A stretch of 15,207 nucleotides of DNA from NCBI GenBank assembly GCA_958350755.1, contig CATWID010000045.1:1-15207 (forward strand). The letters run 5' to 3'. Positions 1-7,970 of the stretch are shown here, one piece after another (the stretch's first letter is position 1; every line of letters begins with the position of its first letter). The position numbers and the translations under genes were made by a program. The notes under the pieces are model-generated. The model did no database searches. It had not been told where the DNA came from and saw only the letters and a program-made list of their open reading frames with translations. This DNA is from an uncultured Collinsella sp. (GTDB taxonomy: Bacteria; Actinomycetota; Coriobacteriia; Coriobacteriales; Coriobacteriaceae).

Positions 1-424
1 CGAAGTACGCAAAACTAAAGCGCTCGTACTGGTCGAACAGGTCCTCGCGCATCTTGGACTCCATGCGCGCGCCCATCACGTGGCCCCAATAGCTCACAAA
101 ATAGCGGCAGGCGCAGCGGACGGCATACATCAGCACCAAGCCCACCGCGATCATGCCGAGCGCCTGCATAATGGCAGCCTGACCCTGAGTAAATAGCCCA
201 CCGGTCAAATTGCGCAGGATAATGGGGAACGCCAGGTCAATGGCAGCAAGCACCAGAGCACAAACAGTATCAGCAACAAAAAGCCCCATCTGGGGCTCGT
301 AGTAAGAAAGAAACCTCTTCAGCATAATCACCTTACGCGGTTTTACCAAACCGCGTTTCGTCTCGACGCTGCAAGTGCCCCATTTGGACAATCTGGCCTT
401 CAATCGTCGGTCGCGTATATCCAT
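1..424 (-). CDS. ABC exporter permease/ATPase subunit, N-terminal part (runs off the left edge)
   Basis: This is the first 141 codons of an ABC transporter of the fused membrane-domain plus ATPase type (MsbA/LmrA-like multidrug or peptide exporters). Only the membrane domain is inside the window. It has a hydrophobic helix after the motif FLSYYEP, a second one around GMIAVGLVLMYAV, and then GHVMGARMESKMREDLFDQ, which matches the conserved cytoplasmic loop of this family. The start is uncertain. ATG at 424 has an excellent AGGAGG seven bases upstream and stays in frame. It adds 33 basic residues before MLKRFLSYYEP, which is where relatives usually begin. ATG at 325 is also preceded by AAGG at a usable distance. 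I chose 424 because its ribosome site is stronger. The gene lies 126 bases downstream of the NUDIX gene, and I see no convincing terminator between them. Substrate unknown. Confidence 0.8.
   Translation of the reverse strand, partial: MDIRDRRLKARLSKWGTCSVETKRGLVKPRKVIMLKRFLSYYEPQMGLFVADTVCALVLAAIDLAFPIILRNLTGGLFTQGQAAIMQALGMIAVGLVLMYAVRCACRYFVSYWGHVMGARMESKMREDLFDQYERFSFAYF
336..355 (-). promoter_or_regulatory. 8-bp perfect hairpin between two possible starts of the ABC gene
   Basis: The sequence CGCGGTTT, a 4-base loop, then AAACCGCG forms a perfect 8-bp stem. On the minus-strand transcript it ends one base before the AAGG ribosome site of the internal ATG at 325 and lies inside the reading frame opened at 424. 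It could hide the internal ribosome site unless ribosomes from the upstream start melt it, or it could be a protein-binding operator. No U-run follows on the minus strand, so it is not a terminator in that direction. The structure is seen; the role is inference. Confidence 0.35.
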
Positions 425-550
425 ACGCTTCCCTCCTCTTTTAGGCCACCTTGTCTCAAATGAAGCACTTTCGCTGACTTACACAAACCAGCGAGGTCAT
501 AACCCCGCTTCAACAAAGTTGGCTAAATGACCCAAGGGCCATCCCGCTCG

Positions 551-1246
551 TTACAGTTCGGCTCCACCAAGTCGATGCGCGATGCTATCGCAGGCCAAGG
601 CGCCGATGACGGTCTTGGCGTCTTCGATCTTGCCGTCGAGCACGGCGTCGATCAGCTCGTGCAGCGGCACCAGGTCAACGTTGACAAACTCGTCATCGTC
701 GGGGTTGGGCGCATCAAACTCCAGCTTGGTAGCCAAGTAGATGTGAATGATCTCGTCGCAAAAACCGCAGGACGTGACAATCGACGTCAAAAAGCGAATG
801 CGACCGGCCCTAAAGCCCGTCTCCTCGTGTAGCTCGCGCTTAGCGCAATCGAGTGGGTCCTCGCCCGGGTCGAGCTTGCCGGCGGGAATCTCGACCGTCA
901 CGCGGTCGATGGCGGTGCGGTACTGACGCACCAGTACGATCTTGCCGCTCTCGGTCAGCGCCACAACGGCCGCCGCACCCGGATGGCGAACGATATCGCG
1001 GGCACTGCGGCGACCGTTGGGCAGCTCAACCTCAAGACGGTGGACGTCGAGGATCTTGCCCTTCCAGGCGCACTCCTCCGAAAGAATCTTCTCGTGCAGC
1101 TCGGCATCGTGTGGGTCGTCGTCGCCCAGCACCAGCGCCGGCTCGTCAGCGACCTCGCCGCCGGGCTCGCCCTCGGCGTGCCCATACATGCGGCTGTCCT
1201 CTTCAACGATCTGCGCATCCACGAGCTCTTCGCTCTTCTCGTCCAT
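551..1246 (-). CDS. NUDIX hydrolase, ADP-ribose pyrophosphatase type
   Basis: The 231-residue product belongs to the NUDIX family and most resembles NudF/ADP-ribose pyrophosphatases, which split ADP-ribose into AMP and ribose 5-phosphate. The full Nudix box is present at about residues 123-145: G, five residues, E, seven residues, then REL.EETGF. This is the Mg2+-binding, catalytic helix. VEIPAGKLDPGE just before it is typical of this subgroup. The first 50 or so residues form an acidic, probably disordered extension that most family members lack. The start at 1246 is chosen because AGAGGA lies nine bases upstream of it. The in-frame ATG at 1255 directly abuts that ribosome site and cannot use it. 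The gene follows purD by only 21 bases, so the two are probably co-transcribed. The substrate is not proven, and other nucleoside diphosphate derivatives are possible. Confidence 0.9.
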   Translation of the reverse strand: MDEKSEELVDAQIVEEDSRMYGHAEGEPGGEVADEPALVLGDDDPHDAELHEKILSEECAWKGKILDVHRLEVELPNGRRSARDIVRHPGAAAVVALTESGKIVLVRQYRTAIDRVTVEIPAGKLDPGEDPLDCAKRELHEETGFRAGRIRFLTSIVTSCGFCDEIIHIYLATKLEFDAPNPDDDEFVNVDLVPLHELIDAVLDGKIEDAKTVIGALACDSIAHRLGGAEL

Positions 1247-1267
1247 CCGTCTCATTCCTCTCGGATT

Positions 1268-2572
1268 TTAGGCATCCCAGGCGTCGCGGCCGCGCAGCGC
1301 GCGCAGGCCAATATCGTGACGCAGAGTCTTGCCCTCAAAATCAATCTTCTCGCAGGCCTCGTAGGCAAGGTTGCGAGCGTTCTCGAACGTGTCGCCCAGC
1401 GCGGTCACGGCGAGCACGCGGCCACCATTGGTCACGAGCTGGCCGTCCACCATGGCAGTGCCCGCGTGGTACACGGTCACGTTCTCCATGGCCTCGGCGT
1501 CGGCGATGCCGGTGATGACCTTGCCCTTCTCGTAGCTGCCGGGATAGCCCGCGCTCGTCAGGACAACGGCCACAGCCCACTCGTCACGCCAGTCGAGCTC
1601 AATCTGATCGAGCTCGCAGTTGGCGCAGGCGAGCATGACCTCAACCAGGTCGTTCTTAAGGCGCGGCAGCACGACCTGCGTCTCGGGGTCGCCAAAGCGG
1701 GCATTGAACTCCAGCACCTTGGGGCCGGCAGGCGTGAGCATAAAGCCGCCATACAGGCAGCCGCGGTAGTCGATGCCCTCGGCAGCAAGCTCGGCAACGG
1801 TCTGCTCCATGACCGCCACCATGGTGGCGTGTTCCTCGTCGGTCACGATGGGCACCGGGCTGTAGACGCCCATGCCGCCGGTGTTGGGGCCCTTGTCGCC
1901 CTCGAGGGCGCGCTTGTGGTCCTGCGAGGTGGCCATGGGGCGCACGGTCTTGCCGTCGGTAAAGGCCAGCAGCGAGCACTCGGGACCAACAAGCATCTCC
2001 TCGATAACCACGGTGTTGCCGGCATCGCCAAAGGTGCCGCCAAAGCACTCGCGCACGGCCTCCTCGGCCTGCTCGAGCTCAGTCGCCACGATAACGCCCT
2101 TGCCTGCGGCCAGGCCGTCAGCCTTCACGACCAGCGGGGCACCCTGCTCACGCACATAGGCGAGAGCCGAAGCCTCGTCAGTAAACGAGCCATAGGCGGC
2201 CGTCGGAATGCCGGCACGCTCCATGAGCTGCTTGGAGAATAGCTTGGAGCCCTCCATCTGGGCACCCTCGGCACCCGGACCAAAGCAGGGAATACCCGCC
2301 ACGCGCACGGCGTCGACCACGCCCGCCACGAGCGGAGCCTCGGGGCCAATCACCACGAGTCCGCATCCATGGCTCTGGGCAAACGCCGCCACGGCCGCAG
2401 GATCGCAATCGTCGAGAACCACGTTCTCGCCGCAGCTCGCGGTGCCGCCGTTACCCGGCGCAATGTAGAGCTTGCCGGCGCGCGGTGATGCTGCGAGCTT
2501 AGCTGCCAAAGCGTGCTCGCGGCCGCCGCTGCCCAACAACAGGATGTCGATGGTTTGAGTGTCCGCCTTCAA
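1268..2572 (-). CDS. purD: Phosphoribosylamine-glycine ligase (GAR synthetase), TTG start
   Basis: PurD joins glycine to 5-phosphoribosylamine with ATP, the second step of de novo purine synthesis, in the cytoplasm. The 434-residue product has the family signatures in order: GSGGREHAL near residue 14, PGNGGT near 39, GPEAPLVAG near 76, the ATP-grasp lysine region KADGLAAGKGV near 150, GPNTGGMG near 228, and the metal-binding EFNARFGDPE near 288. The frame is open for 56 more codons upstream, up to 2740, but relatives begin only a few residues before the GSGGREH motif. A TTG at 2572 fits this and has GAGGAGG five bases upstream, so I take TTG as the start. The length is then normal for the family. 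It lies downstream of purA, with a structured 118-base gap, and upstream of the NUDIX gene. Confidence 0.96.
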   Translation of the reverse strand: MKADTQTIDILLLGSGGREHALAAKLAASPRAGKLYIAPGNGGTASCGENVVLDDCDPAAVAAFAQSHGCGLVVIGPEAPLVAGVVDAVRVAGIPCFGPGAEGAQMEGSKLFSKQLMERAGIPTAAYGSFTDEASALAYVREQGAPLVVKADGLAAGKGVIVATELEQAEEAVRECFGGTFGDAGNTVVIEEMLVGPECSLLAFTDGKTVRPMATSQDHKRALEGDKGPNTGGMGVYSPVPIVTDEEHATMVAVMEQTVAELAAEGIDYRGCLYGGFMLTPAGPKVLEFNARFGDPETQVVLPRLKNDLVEVMLACANCELDQIELDWRDEWAVAVVLTSAGYPGSYEKGKVITGIADAEAMENVTVYHAGTAMVDGQLVTNGGRVLAVTALGDTFENARNLAYEACEKIDFEGKTLRHDIGLRALRGRDAWDA

Positions 2573-2595
2573 GGGTGCCTCCTCTATGGATGAAT

Positions 2596-2668
2596 GGCTC
2601 GCTCCGCGCGAGCCCTTTGCAAGCAAATATACCCCTCGGCCGCCCGCTTGGGCTGCAAAGGGGTATAT
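2596..2668 (-). promoter_or_regulatory. Overlapping alternative hairpins in the purA-purD gap (possible attenuator)
   Basis: Three stems can be drawn on the minus-strand RNA. Stem B pairs 2659-2668 with 2627-2636 (10 bp, ATATACCCCT with AGGGGTATAT), followed by the weak U-rich stretch TTTGCTT. Stem A pairs 2654-2662 with 2613-2621 (9 bp, CCCTTTGCA with TGCAAAGGG) and shares bases with B. Stem C pairs 2608-2614 with 2596-2602 (7 bp, GGCTCGC with GCGAGCC) and touches A. A and B cannot coexist, which is the logic of an attenuator or riboswitch expression platform. It ends about 24 bases before the purD start. I could not match it to the purine (guanine/adenine) riboswitch or any other known class. 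The pairings are seen; regulation is inference. Confidence 0.4.
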
Positions 2669-2690
2669 CGCAATAACCGAATAGTGCCGA

Positions 2691-3977
<1,287 letters not shown>

Positions 3978-4043
3978 GTTTACTCCTTACATTCATGGAC
4001 TGTCTACGTGCCACGCCGGCACGCAGAAGCACAAAACATTCCC

Positions 4044-4072
4044 AGTATACCCGTGCAATGGGCGCCTGTCCT
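4044..4072 (-). promoter_or_regulatory. Candidate sigma-70-type promoter for purA
   Basis: On the minus strand, AGGACA (4067-4072) and TATACT (4044-4049) are separated by 17 bases. The -10 box is good and the -35 box is fair. The -35 overlaps the dnaB stop codon. Transcription would begin near 4037, giving a leader of about 60 bases that includes a 6-bp hairpin (CGTGCC/GGCACG, 4007-4023) ahead of the purA ribosome site. I saw no terminator after dnaB, so read-through from dnaB is also likely. Confidence 0.45.
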
Positions 4073-5462
4073 ACTCCTCGGTATGCGACCCATCAAGCTC
4101 ATAGAACTTGGTGGATGCCGGCAGGAACATCAGGTCGACGTCACCGATCGGGCCCGAACGGTTCTTGGCCACGACGATACGCGTAACGCCCTCGTCGGGT
4201 CGATCGTCACGCGAGGCCTCGGCCTCGTCGGCGGATCGGTCCAAGAACATAACAATGTCAGCGTCCTGCTCGATGGAGCCCGATTCACGCAGGTCGGACA
4301 GCTGTGGGCGCTTGCCGGTACGGGATTCAACCTGACGCGAGAGCTGCGACAGCGCGATCAGCGGAATCTTGAGCTCCTTGGCCATTATCTTCAGACCTCG
4401 CGACATCTCGGAGACCTCGACGGTACGGCTCTCGGAGCGACGTCCCGGCGGAGGACTCACCAGCTGCAGGTAGTCCAGGATGATGATGGCCTTCTCCTTG
4501 TTGTGGAGCATGCGGCGGCTCTTGGCGCGGATCTCGGTCACCGTGGTGCCGGGCGTATCGTCAATCAAAATATCGAGCTTGGACAAGGTCTGCGTGGCCT
4601 CGTTGATATTGGCCCACTGCTCGGGGCTAATGCGGCCCATGCGGAAGTCGCTGATCGAGATCATCGCATAGGCGCAAATCAGACGCTGGGCAATTTCCTT
4701 ACCCGACATCTCCAGCGAGAAGAAGCCGACGGTATAACCGGCAGCGGCAGCGTTGAGCGCCAGATTCAGGGCGAACGACGTCTTACCCACAGCAGGGCGA
4801 GCGCCGATAATGATGAGCTGACCCTCGCGGAAACCCATGAGCATGCGGTCGAGTGACGGGAAGCCCGTGGGCACGCCCGCAGCCTGGCCACCGGCCTGGC
4901 ACACTTCCTCAGCCTCGTTATAGGCCTCGACCATAAACTCGGTCAGTGTCTTATAGCTCGACTTAACCTCGCGCGCCGTGACCTTGAGCAGCTTGCTCTC
5001 GGCCAGCTCCACGACCTCTTTGGTGTCGGTAGGGGCGTTATAGGCTAGCGCGTTGATCTCGTTGGTGGCACCGATCAGCTCGCGCAGCATCGAGTCGCGA
5101 CGGACGATGGCGGCATGGTGCTGCCAGTTCACGAGCGACAGGGTCTGACCCATCAGCTCCAAAATGTAGGCCTCGCCGCCCACGGCATCAAGCTTGTTGA
5201 TGCTGCGCAGGTAATCGATCAGCGAGATGGAGTCGATGGGAATGCGGCTGTTGTACATATCGACCATCGCGGTGTAGATGGTCTTATGAATGGGCCGGTA
5301 GAAGTCATCGGGCTGCAGCTCGACCTGGGCCTCCTCGACCACCTCGGGCGATAGCAGCATAGCGGCCAGTACGTTGGCCTCTGCATCTTGGTTTTGAGGG
5401 AGACCCAACTTGGAGCCGCGGTCCTCAACCGTCAGCCCCGTCTCCCTATCGTCGTATGCCAT
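4071..5462 (-). CDS. dnaB: Replicative DNA helicase
   Basis: DnaB is the hexameric 5'-3' helicase that opens the replication fork and recruits primase. The 463-residue product has the N-terminal helical domain (about 20-125), a linker, and the RecA-like motor domain from about 195. Visible motifs are Walker A GARPAVGKT at 220-228, the catalytic glutamate in FSLEMS near 251, Walker B IIILDYLQL around 326-334, DLRESGSIEQDAD around 389-401, and the arginine-finger region VAKNRSGPIG around 431-440. No intein is present. Of three closely spaced ATG codons (5474, 5468, 5462) the last is chosen because AGGA lies five bases before it; the others have no ribosome site. It follows the terminator of the rplI operon, so it needs its own promoter. 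Confidence 0.97.
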   Translation of the reverse strand: MAYDDRETGLTVEDRGSKLGLPQNQDAEANVLAAMLLSPEVVEEAQVELQPDDFYRPIHKTIYTAMVDMYNSRIPIDSISLIDYLRSINKLDAVGGEAYILELMGQTLSLVNWQHHAAIVRRDSMLRELIGATNEINALAYNAPTDTKEVVELAESKLLKVTAREVKSSYKTLTEFMVEAYNEAEEVCQAGGQAAGVPTGFPSLDRMLMGFREGQLIIIGARPAVGKTSFALNLALNAAAAGYTVGFFSLEMSGKEIAQRLICAYAMISISDFRMGRISPEQWANINEATQTLSKLDILIDDTPGTTVTEIRAKSRRMLHNKEKAIIILDYLQLVSPPPGRRSESRTVEVSEMSRGLKIMAKELKIPLIALSQLSRQVESRTGKRPQLSDLRESGSIEQDADIVMFLDRSADEAEASRDDRPDEGVTRIVVAKNRSGPIGDVDLMFLPASTKFYELDGSHTEE

Positions 5463-5495
5463 GAGCATCCTCATTCATATCGCTTGCGAGCATCC

Positions 5496-5504
5496 ATAGT
5501 ATCA
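5496..5504 (-). promoter_or_regulatory. Candidate extended -10 promoter for dnaB
   Basis: On the minus strand, TGATACTAT gives an extended -10 element (TG, one base, TACTAT) 34 bases upstream of the chosen dnaB start. No good -35 box lies 16-18 bases upstream, which is tolerable for extended -10 promoters. A second possibility is the TATATA at about 5571-5576. A promoter somewhere here is expected because the rplI terminator lies just upstream. Confidence 0.35.
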
Positions 5505-5615
5505 GCCACGGTCCCAAAACGGGCCACGCGCCGCCAATCATCACCGAACGAAACGGATGAACGGTCCCGTATATAGGACTTCGACGCAACGTTCACCATG
5601 ACACTCACTCAGCGC

Positions 5616-5655
5616 AAAAAACAAAAAGGGCGCCCCGGTTTCCCAGAGCGCCCTT
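5616..5655 (-). terminator. Strong rho-independent terminator of the rpsF-ssb-rpsR-rplI operon
   Basis: On the minus strand, AAGGGCGC-TCTGG, a GAAA tetraloop, then CCGGG-GCGCCCTT make a 13-bp stem (two G-T pairs). It is followed by TTTTTGTTTTTT. It lies 33 bases after the rplI stop codon. Confidence 0.93.
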
Positions 5656-5687
5656 CTTAGAACAAGATTGTTGCGTTGCAGCAAATG

Positions 5688-6227
5688 CTACTCGGCAGCA
5701 GCCTCAGTCTCGACCTCGGCGGTCTCGGCCTCGGCGACCTCAGCGGCCTCCTCGACCTCAGCCTCGGCAGCGAGCTCCTCGGCGGTAACGCCGACGAGAA
5801 CGACAACCTCGGCCTTGATCTCGCGGTACAGCGAGATGGCAACGGTGTGGGCACCGGCAACCTTGATGGGCTTACCGAGCTCGACGCGCTTGCGGTCGAT
5901 GTCCATACCGAGCTGAGCCTTGATGGCGTCAGCGATCATAGCGGCGGTAACGGAGCCAAAGAGGATGCCCTCGTCGCCGACCTTGACGTCAACGGTGACC
6001 GTCTTGCCCTCGAAGGCAGCCTTGGTCTCGTTGGCGGTAGCCAGACGGACGGCCTCGCGCTTGGCGATGTTGTTGCGACGCTCGTCAAGCTGCTTGAGGT
6101 TGCCCTTGGTGGCGGCAACAGCGAGCTTCTTGGGGAACAGGAAGTTCTCAGCGTAACCCTGAGCGACCTCTACGACGTCACCCTCGCCGCCCTTGCCCTT
6201 GATCTCATCGAGAAGAATAACCTTCAT
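5688..6227 (-). CDS. rplI: 50S ribosomal protein L9 with acidic alanine-rich C-terminal extension
   Basis: bL9 binds 23S rRNA near the base of the L1 stalk and helps keep the reading frame. The N-terminal domain is typical: MKVILLDEIKGKGGEGDVVEV, then GYAENFLFPKKLA at 24-36, followed by the long connecting helix and the C-terminal domain to about residue 147. Bacterial L9 is usually about 150 residues. This one has 179, because a tail of roughly 30 residues (149-179) made only of Ala, Glu, Val, Leu and Thr is added. The ribosome site GGAG lies seven bases before the ATG. The gene is last in the operon, 15 bases after rpsR, and is followed by a strong terminator. Confidence 0.97.
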   Translation of the reverse strand: MKVILLDEIKGKGGEGDVVEVAQGYAENFLFPKKLAVAATKGNLKQLDERRNNIAKREAVRLATANETKAAFEGKTVTVDVKVGDEGILFGSVTAAMIADAIKAQLGMDIDRKRVELGKPIKVAGAHTVAISLYREIKAEVVVLVGVTAEELAAEAEVEEAAEVAEAETAEVETEAAAE

Positions 6228-6242
6228 GATGCGTCTCCCTTC

Positions 6243-6509
6243 TTAGCCGCGGTCGCGGTTGCCACGAGAGGAAACCACGGGGACGGTGTACGGCAGGAGA
6301 GCCATCTCGCGGGCGCGCTTGATGGCGTTGGCGATGTCATGCTGATGCTGCGTGCAAGCGCCAGTGACGCGACGGGGCTTGATCTTGCCACGGTCGGTCA
6401 TGTACTTACGGAGAAGCTGAGTGTCCTTATAGTCGATGAACTCAGTGTTCTCCTTGCAGAACTGGCAGTACTTACGACGCGGCTGACGTGCAGAAAAATC
6501 ATTAGCCAT
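6243..6509 (-). CDS. rpsR: 30S ribosomal protein S18, cysteine-containing (putative zinc) form
   Basis: bS18 forms a heterodimer with S6 on the platform of the small subunit. The 88-residue product starts MANDFSARQPRRKYCQFC. It contains Cys15 and Cys18 as CxxC, and Cys52 followed by His55/His57, the arrangement of the zinc-ribbon-like (C+) form of S18. The core IDYKDTQLLRKYMTDRGKI, with TGACTQHQ, is unmistakable. The frame is open for 17 more codons upstream (to 6560), but the family start and the AAAGG nine bases upstream favour 6509. It lies between ssb (72-base gap with a hairpin) and rplI. Confidence 0.97.
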   Translation of the reverse strand: MANDFSARQPRRKYCQFCKENTEFIDYKDTQLLRKYMTDRGKIKPRRVTGACTQHQHDIANAIKRAREMALLPYTVPVVSSRGNRDRG

Positions 6510-6528
6510 GTCAAAATACCTTTCGTTT

Positions 6529-6554
6529 GGCAACTTCGGCGAACCGAAGCCGCC
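6529..6554 (-). promoter_or_regulatory. Hairpin in the ssb-rpsR gap
   Basis: CTTCGG and CCGAAG (6534-6539 with 6544-6549) pair with a 4-base loop (TTCG on the minus strand). An outer GGC/GCC can add three pairs across a small internal loop. It sits about 20-45 bases before the rpsR start. No U-run follows. It may be an RNA processing site or stability element within the operon, or nothing. Low certainty about role. Confidence 0.35.
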
Positions 6555-6581
6555 TCTCACTCAAAAATAGGTGAACAACCC

Positions 6582-7034
6582 TTAGAATGGGATGTCCTCA
6601 TCGTAGACGTCGACCGAGGGCGGCGTAGCCACCGGTGCGGCAGGACGTGCTGCGGGCGCGGGAGCTGCGGGGGCGTAACCGCCCTGATCGTAGCCACCCT
6701 GGCCACCACGGGAGCTCATAAACTCGATCTCATCGACGATGACCTCAAGCTTGCTCCGGCGCTGACCATCGCGCTCCCAAGAGCTGTAGCGCAGCTTGCC
6801 CTCGATCGCGACCTTGTTTCCCTTTGCCAGGAAACGGCTCACGGCCTCGGCGCGCGTGCCGAACATAGTGCAGTCGACAAAGTTGGGATAGTCCTCCCAC
6901 TCGCCAGTCTGCGGATTGCGGCGACGATCGTTCACGGCGACGCCAAAGGACAGAACCTGGGTTCCGCCGGCGGTGGCGCGCAGCTCGGGATCACGCGTGA
7001 GGTTACCGGTGATGTTCACTCGATTGATGCTCAT
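6582..7034 (-). CDS. ssb: Single-stranded DNA-binding protein
   Basis: SSB coats single-stranded DNA during replication, repair and recombination, and recruits partners through its C-terminal tip. The 150-residue product has the OB-fold from residue 1 to about 110 (SINRVNITGNLTRDPELR, then VAIEGKLRYSSWERDGQ and VIVDEIEFM). A Gly/Gln/Pro/Ala-rich flexible linker follows (about 111-140), and then the acidic tip ending DEDIPF. It sits in its usual place between rpsF (48-base gap) and rpsR. GAGGA lies about 12 bases before the ATG, a little far but acceptable. Confidence 0.97.
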   Translation of the reverse strand: MSINRVNITGNLTRDPELRATAGGTQVLSFGVAVNDRRRNPQTGEWEDYPNFVDCTMFGTRAEAVSRFLAKGNKVAIEGKLRYSSWERDGQRRSKLEVIVDEIEFMSSRGGQGGYDQGGYAPAAPAPAARPAAPVATPPSVDVYDEDIPF

Positions 7035-7082
7035 AACTCACTACTTCCTCTTGGGGCACAAGCCCAGTCCAAAACGACAGTC

Positions 7083-7376
7083 TTACTCCTGGTCGTCGCG
7101 ACGGACGATCATGTGGCGGACCACAGCGTCGGTGATGCGCAGGACGCGATCAAGCTCGGCGATCTGGGTAGGATCTGCGTGGAAGTTGATGAGGGTGTAG
7201 TCACCATCGGTGAGGTCGTTGATCTCGTAGGCGAGCTTGCGCTTGCCCCACTCGTCAACGGAGTCGACCTTGCCAGCGCCCTCAGCGATCGTGGTATCGA
7301 TACGCTTCATAACAGCGAGACGAGTCTCGGGGTCGAGCGACGGGTCAACAAAGAACAGCAGTTCATAAGCCTTCAT
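7083..7376 (-). CDS. rpsF: 30S ribosomal protein S6
   Basis: bS6 binds the platform of the small subunit together with S18. The 97-residue product begins MKAYELLFFVDPSLD and contains the family features WGKRKLAYEINDLTDGDYTLINF and RVLRITDAVVRHMIVR. An in-frame codon at 7397 would add seven residues. The perfect ribosome site AGGAGGTGA lies just before the ATG at 7376 and fixes the start there. It is the first gene of the rpsF-ssb-rpsR-rplI operon, with a promoter and leader hairpin upstream. Confidence 0.97.
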   Translation of the reverse strand: MKAYELLFFVDPSLDPETRLAVMKRIDTTIAEGAGKVDSVDEWGKRKLAYEINDLTDGDYTLINFHADPTQIAELDRVLRITDAVVRHMIVRRDDQE

Positions 7377-7402
7377 ATTGTCACCTCCTCTGGGCAAATG
7401 TG

Positions 7403-7431
7403 GCTTCAGGTCGTGAAGGTGCGCCTGAAGC
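7403..7431 (-). promoter_or_regulatory. Leader hairpin of the rpsF operon
   Basis: GCTTCAGG and CCTGAAGC form a perfect 8-bp stem with a 13-base loop. It sits in the inferred 5' leader, between the promoter and the rpsF ribosome site. In many bacteria the S6:S18 complex binds a leader hairpin ahead of rpsF and represses its own operon. This one is in the right place, but I could not confirm the conserved internal-loop bases of that motif, so the assignment is only a suggestion. Confidence 0.4.
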
Positions 7432-7447
7432 AGGAAAAGACTTGGTA

Positions 7448-7476
7448 ATAATATCTTTCAACCTCCCAGGCTGCAA
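7448..7476 (-). promoter_or_regulatory. Sigma-70-type promoter of the rpsF operon
   Basis: On the minus strand, TTGCAG (7471-7476) and TATTAT (7448-7453) are separated by exactly 17 bases. Both boxes are close to consensus. Transcription would start near 7441, leaving a leader of about 65 bases that contains the hairpin at 7403-7431. Confidence 0.65.
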
Positions 7477-7826
7477 GAATATGCAGCTACAACCTCATGA
7501 CCTCCACATATGTCCATACTCACACGGCACTTCATGCGTCTTCCAACCAAATGCTGACCAAATGCTTGACGGATTTGTGGACAAGATACGGCGCTGCGGG
7601 AACAAACCGAATCAAACTGCAGGTCAGCAACTGCAAGGCTGTGGTCGCGAAATGCATACCAGTGGTTCACAACACCGTTCAAAGATTTTTAAAATTGCTG
7701 CCGCGTCGTCTATAAATACCTATTTTGAACAATTTGCCGCATGCAGTCATGCTGGTCAGAGCCCGTTTTTGGCCTCCTAGATCCCGTCACGAAGCCAAGC
7801 GTTTCAAAAAATGCCAACTTTTCTGT
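7477..7826. other. Gene-free, AT-richer stretch between the rpsF promoter and the tRNA-Ser promoter
   Basis: About 350 bases hold no convincing gene. Frames that cross it on either strand lack ribosome sites and resemble no protein I know. It contains an 11-bp tandem repeat (7546-7567), one exact actinobacterial-type DnaA box (TTGTCCACA on the minus strand, 7576-7584), a short hairpin GCATG-CAGT-CATGC near 7739-7752, and several A/T runs. Two divergent transcription units (rpsF operon leftward, tRNA-Ser rightward) start at its edges, so it may carry regulatory sites for both. It could also be the decayed remains of a gene. Confidence 0.6.
7546..7567 (+). repeat. Two-copy 11-bp tandem repeat
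   Basis: ACCAAATGCTG is followed directly by ACCAAATGCTT, ten of eleven bases identical. The spacing of about one helical turn would place two protein-binding sites on the same face of the DNA, upstream of the rpsF promoter. It may equally be a replication-slippage duplication. Confidence 0.5.
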
Positions 7827-7854
7827 TTGCACTTTGCGATTCCTCGTGTATACT
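7827..7854 (+). promoter_or_regulatory. Promoter of the tRNA-Ser genes
   Basis: TTGCAC (7827-7832) and TATACT (7849-7854) are separated by 16 bases; shifted by one base, TTTGCA gives 17. Transcription would start near 7861, ten bases before the mature tRNA. The T-rich run upstream of the -35 box could act as an UP element, as is common for stable RNA promoters. Confidence 0.65.
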
Positions 7855-7870
7855 GACTTTCGCATTTAAC

Positions 7871-7961
7871 GGAGAGTTGTCCGAGTGGCCGAAGGAGCAC
7901 GATTGGAAATCGTGTAGGCGTCAAAAGCGTCTCCAGGGTTCAAATCCCTGACTCTCCGCCA
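7871..7961 (+). tRNA. tRNA-Ser (anticodon GGA)
   Basis: The 91-base class II tRNA has acceptor stem GGAGAGT/ACTCTCC (7871-7877 with 7951-7957), anticodon stem CACGA/TCGTG, anticodon GGA at 7905-7907 (reads UCC and UCU), the long variable arm typical of serine tRNAs, T loop TTCAAAT, and an encoded CCA end at 7959-7961. Confidence 0.96.
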
Positions 7962-7970
7962 GTTAATTCC

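Noticed and set aside
2596..2668. A purine riboswitch ahead of purD
   Set aside because: The three-way-junction core bases and kissing loops of that class are not visible; only alternative hairpins are.
7458..7682. A 74-codon minus-strand frame overlapping the rpsF promoter
   Set aside because: It begins with TTG without a ribosome site, resembles nothing, and runs through the promoter and leader of rpsF.
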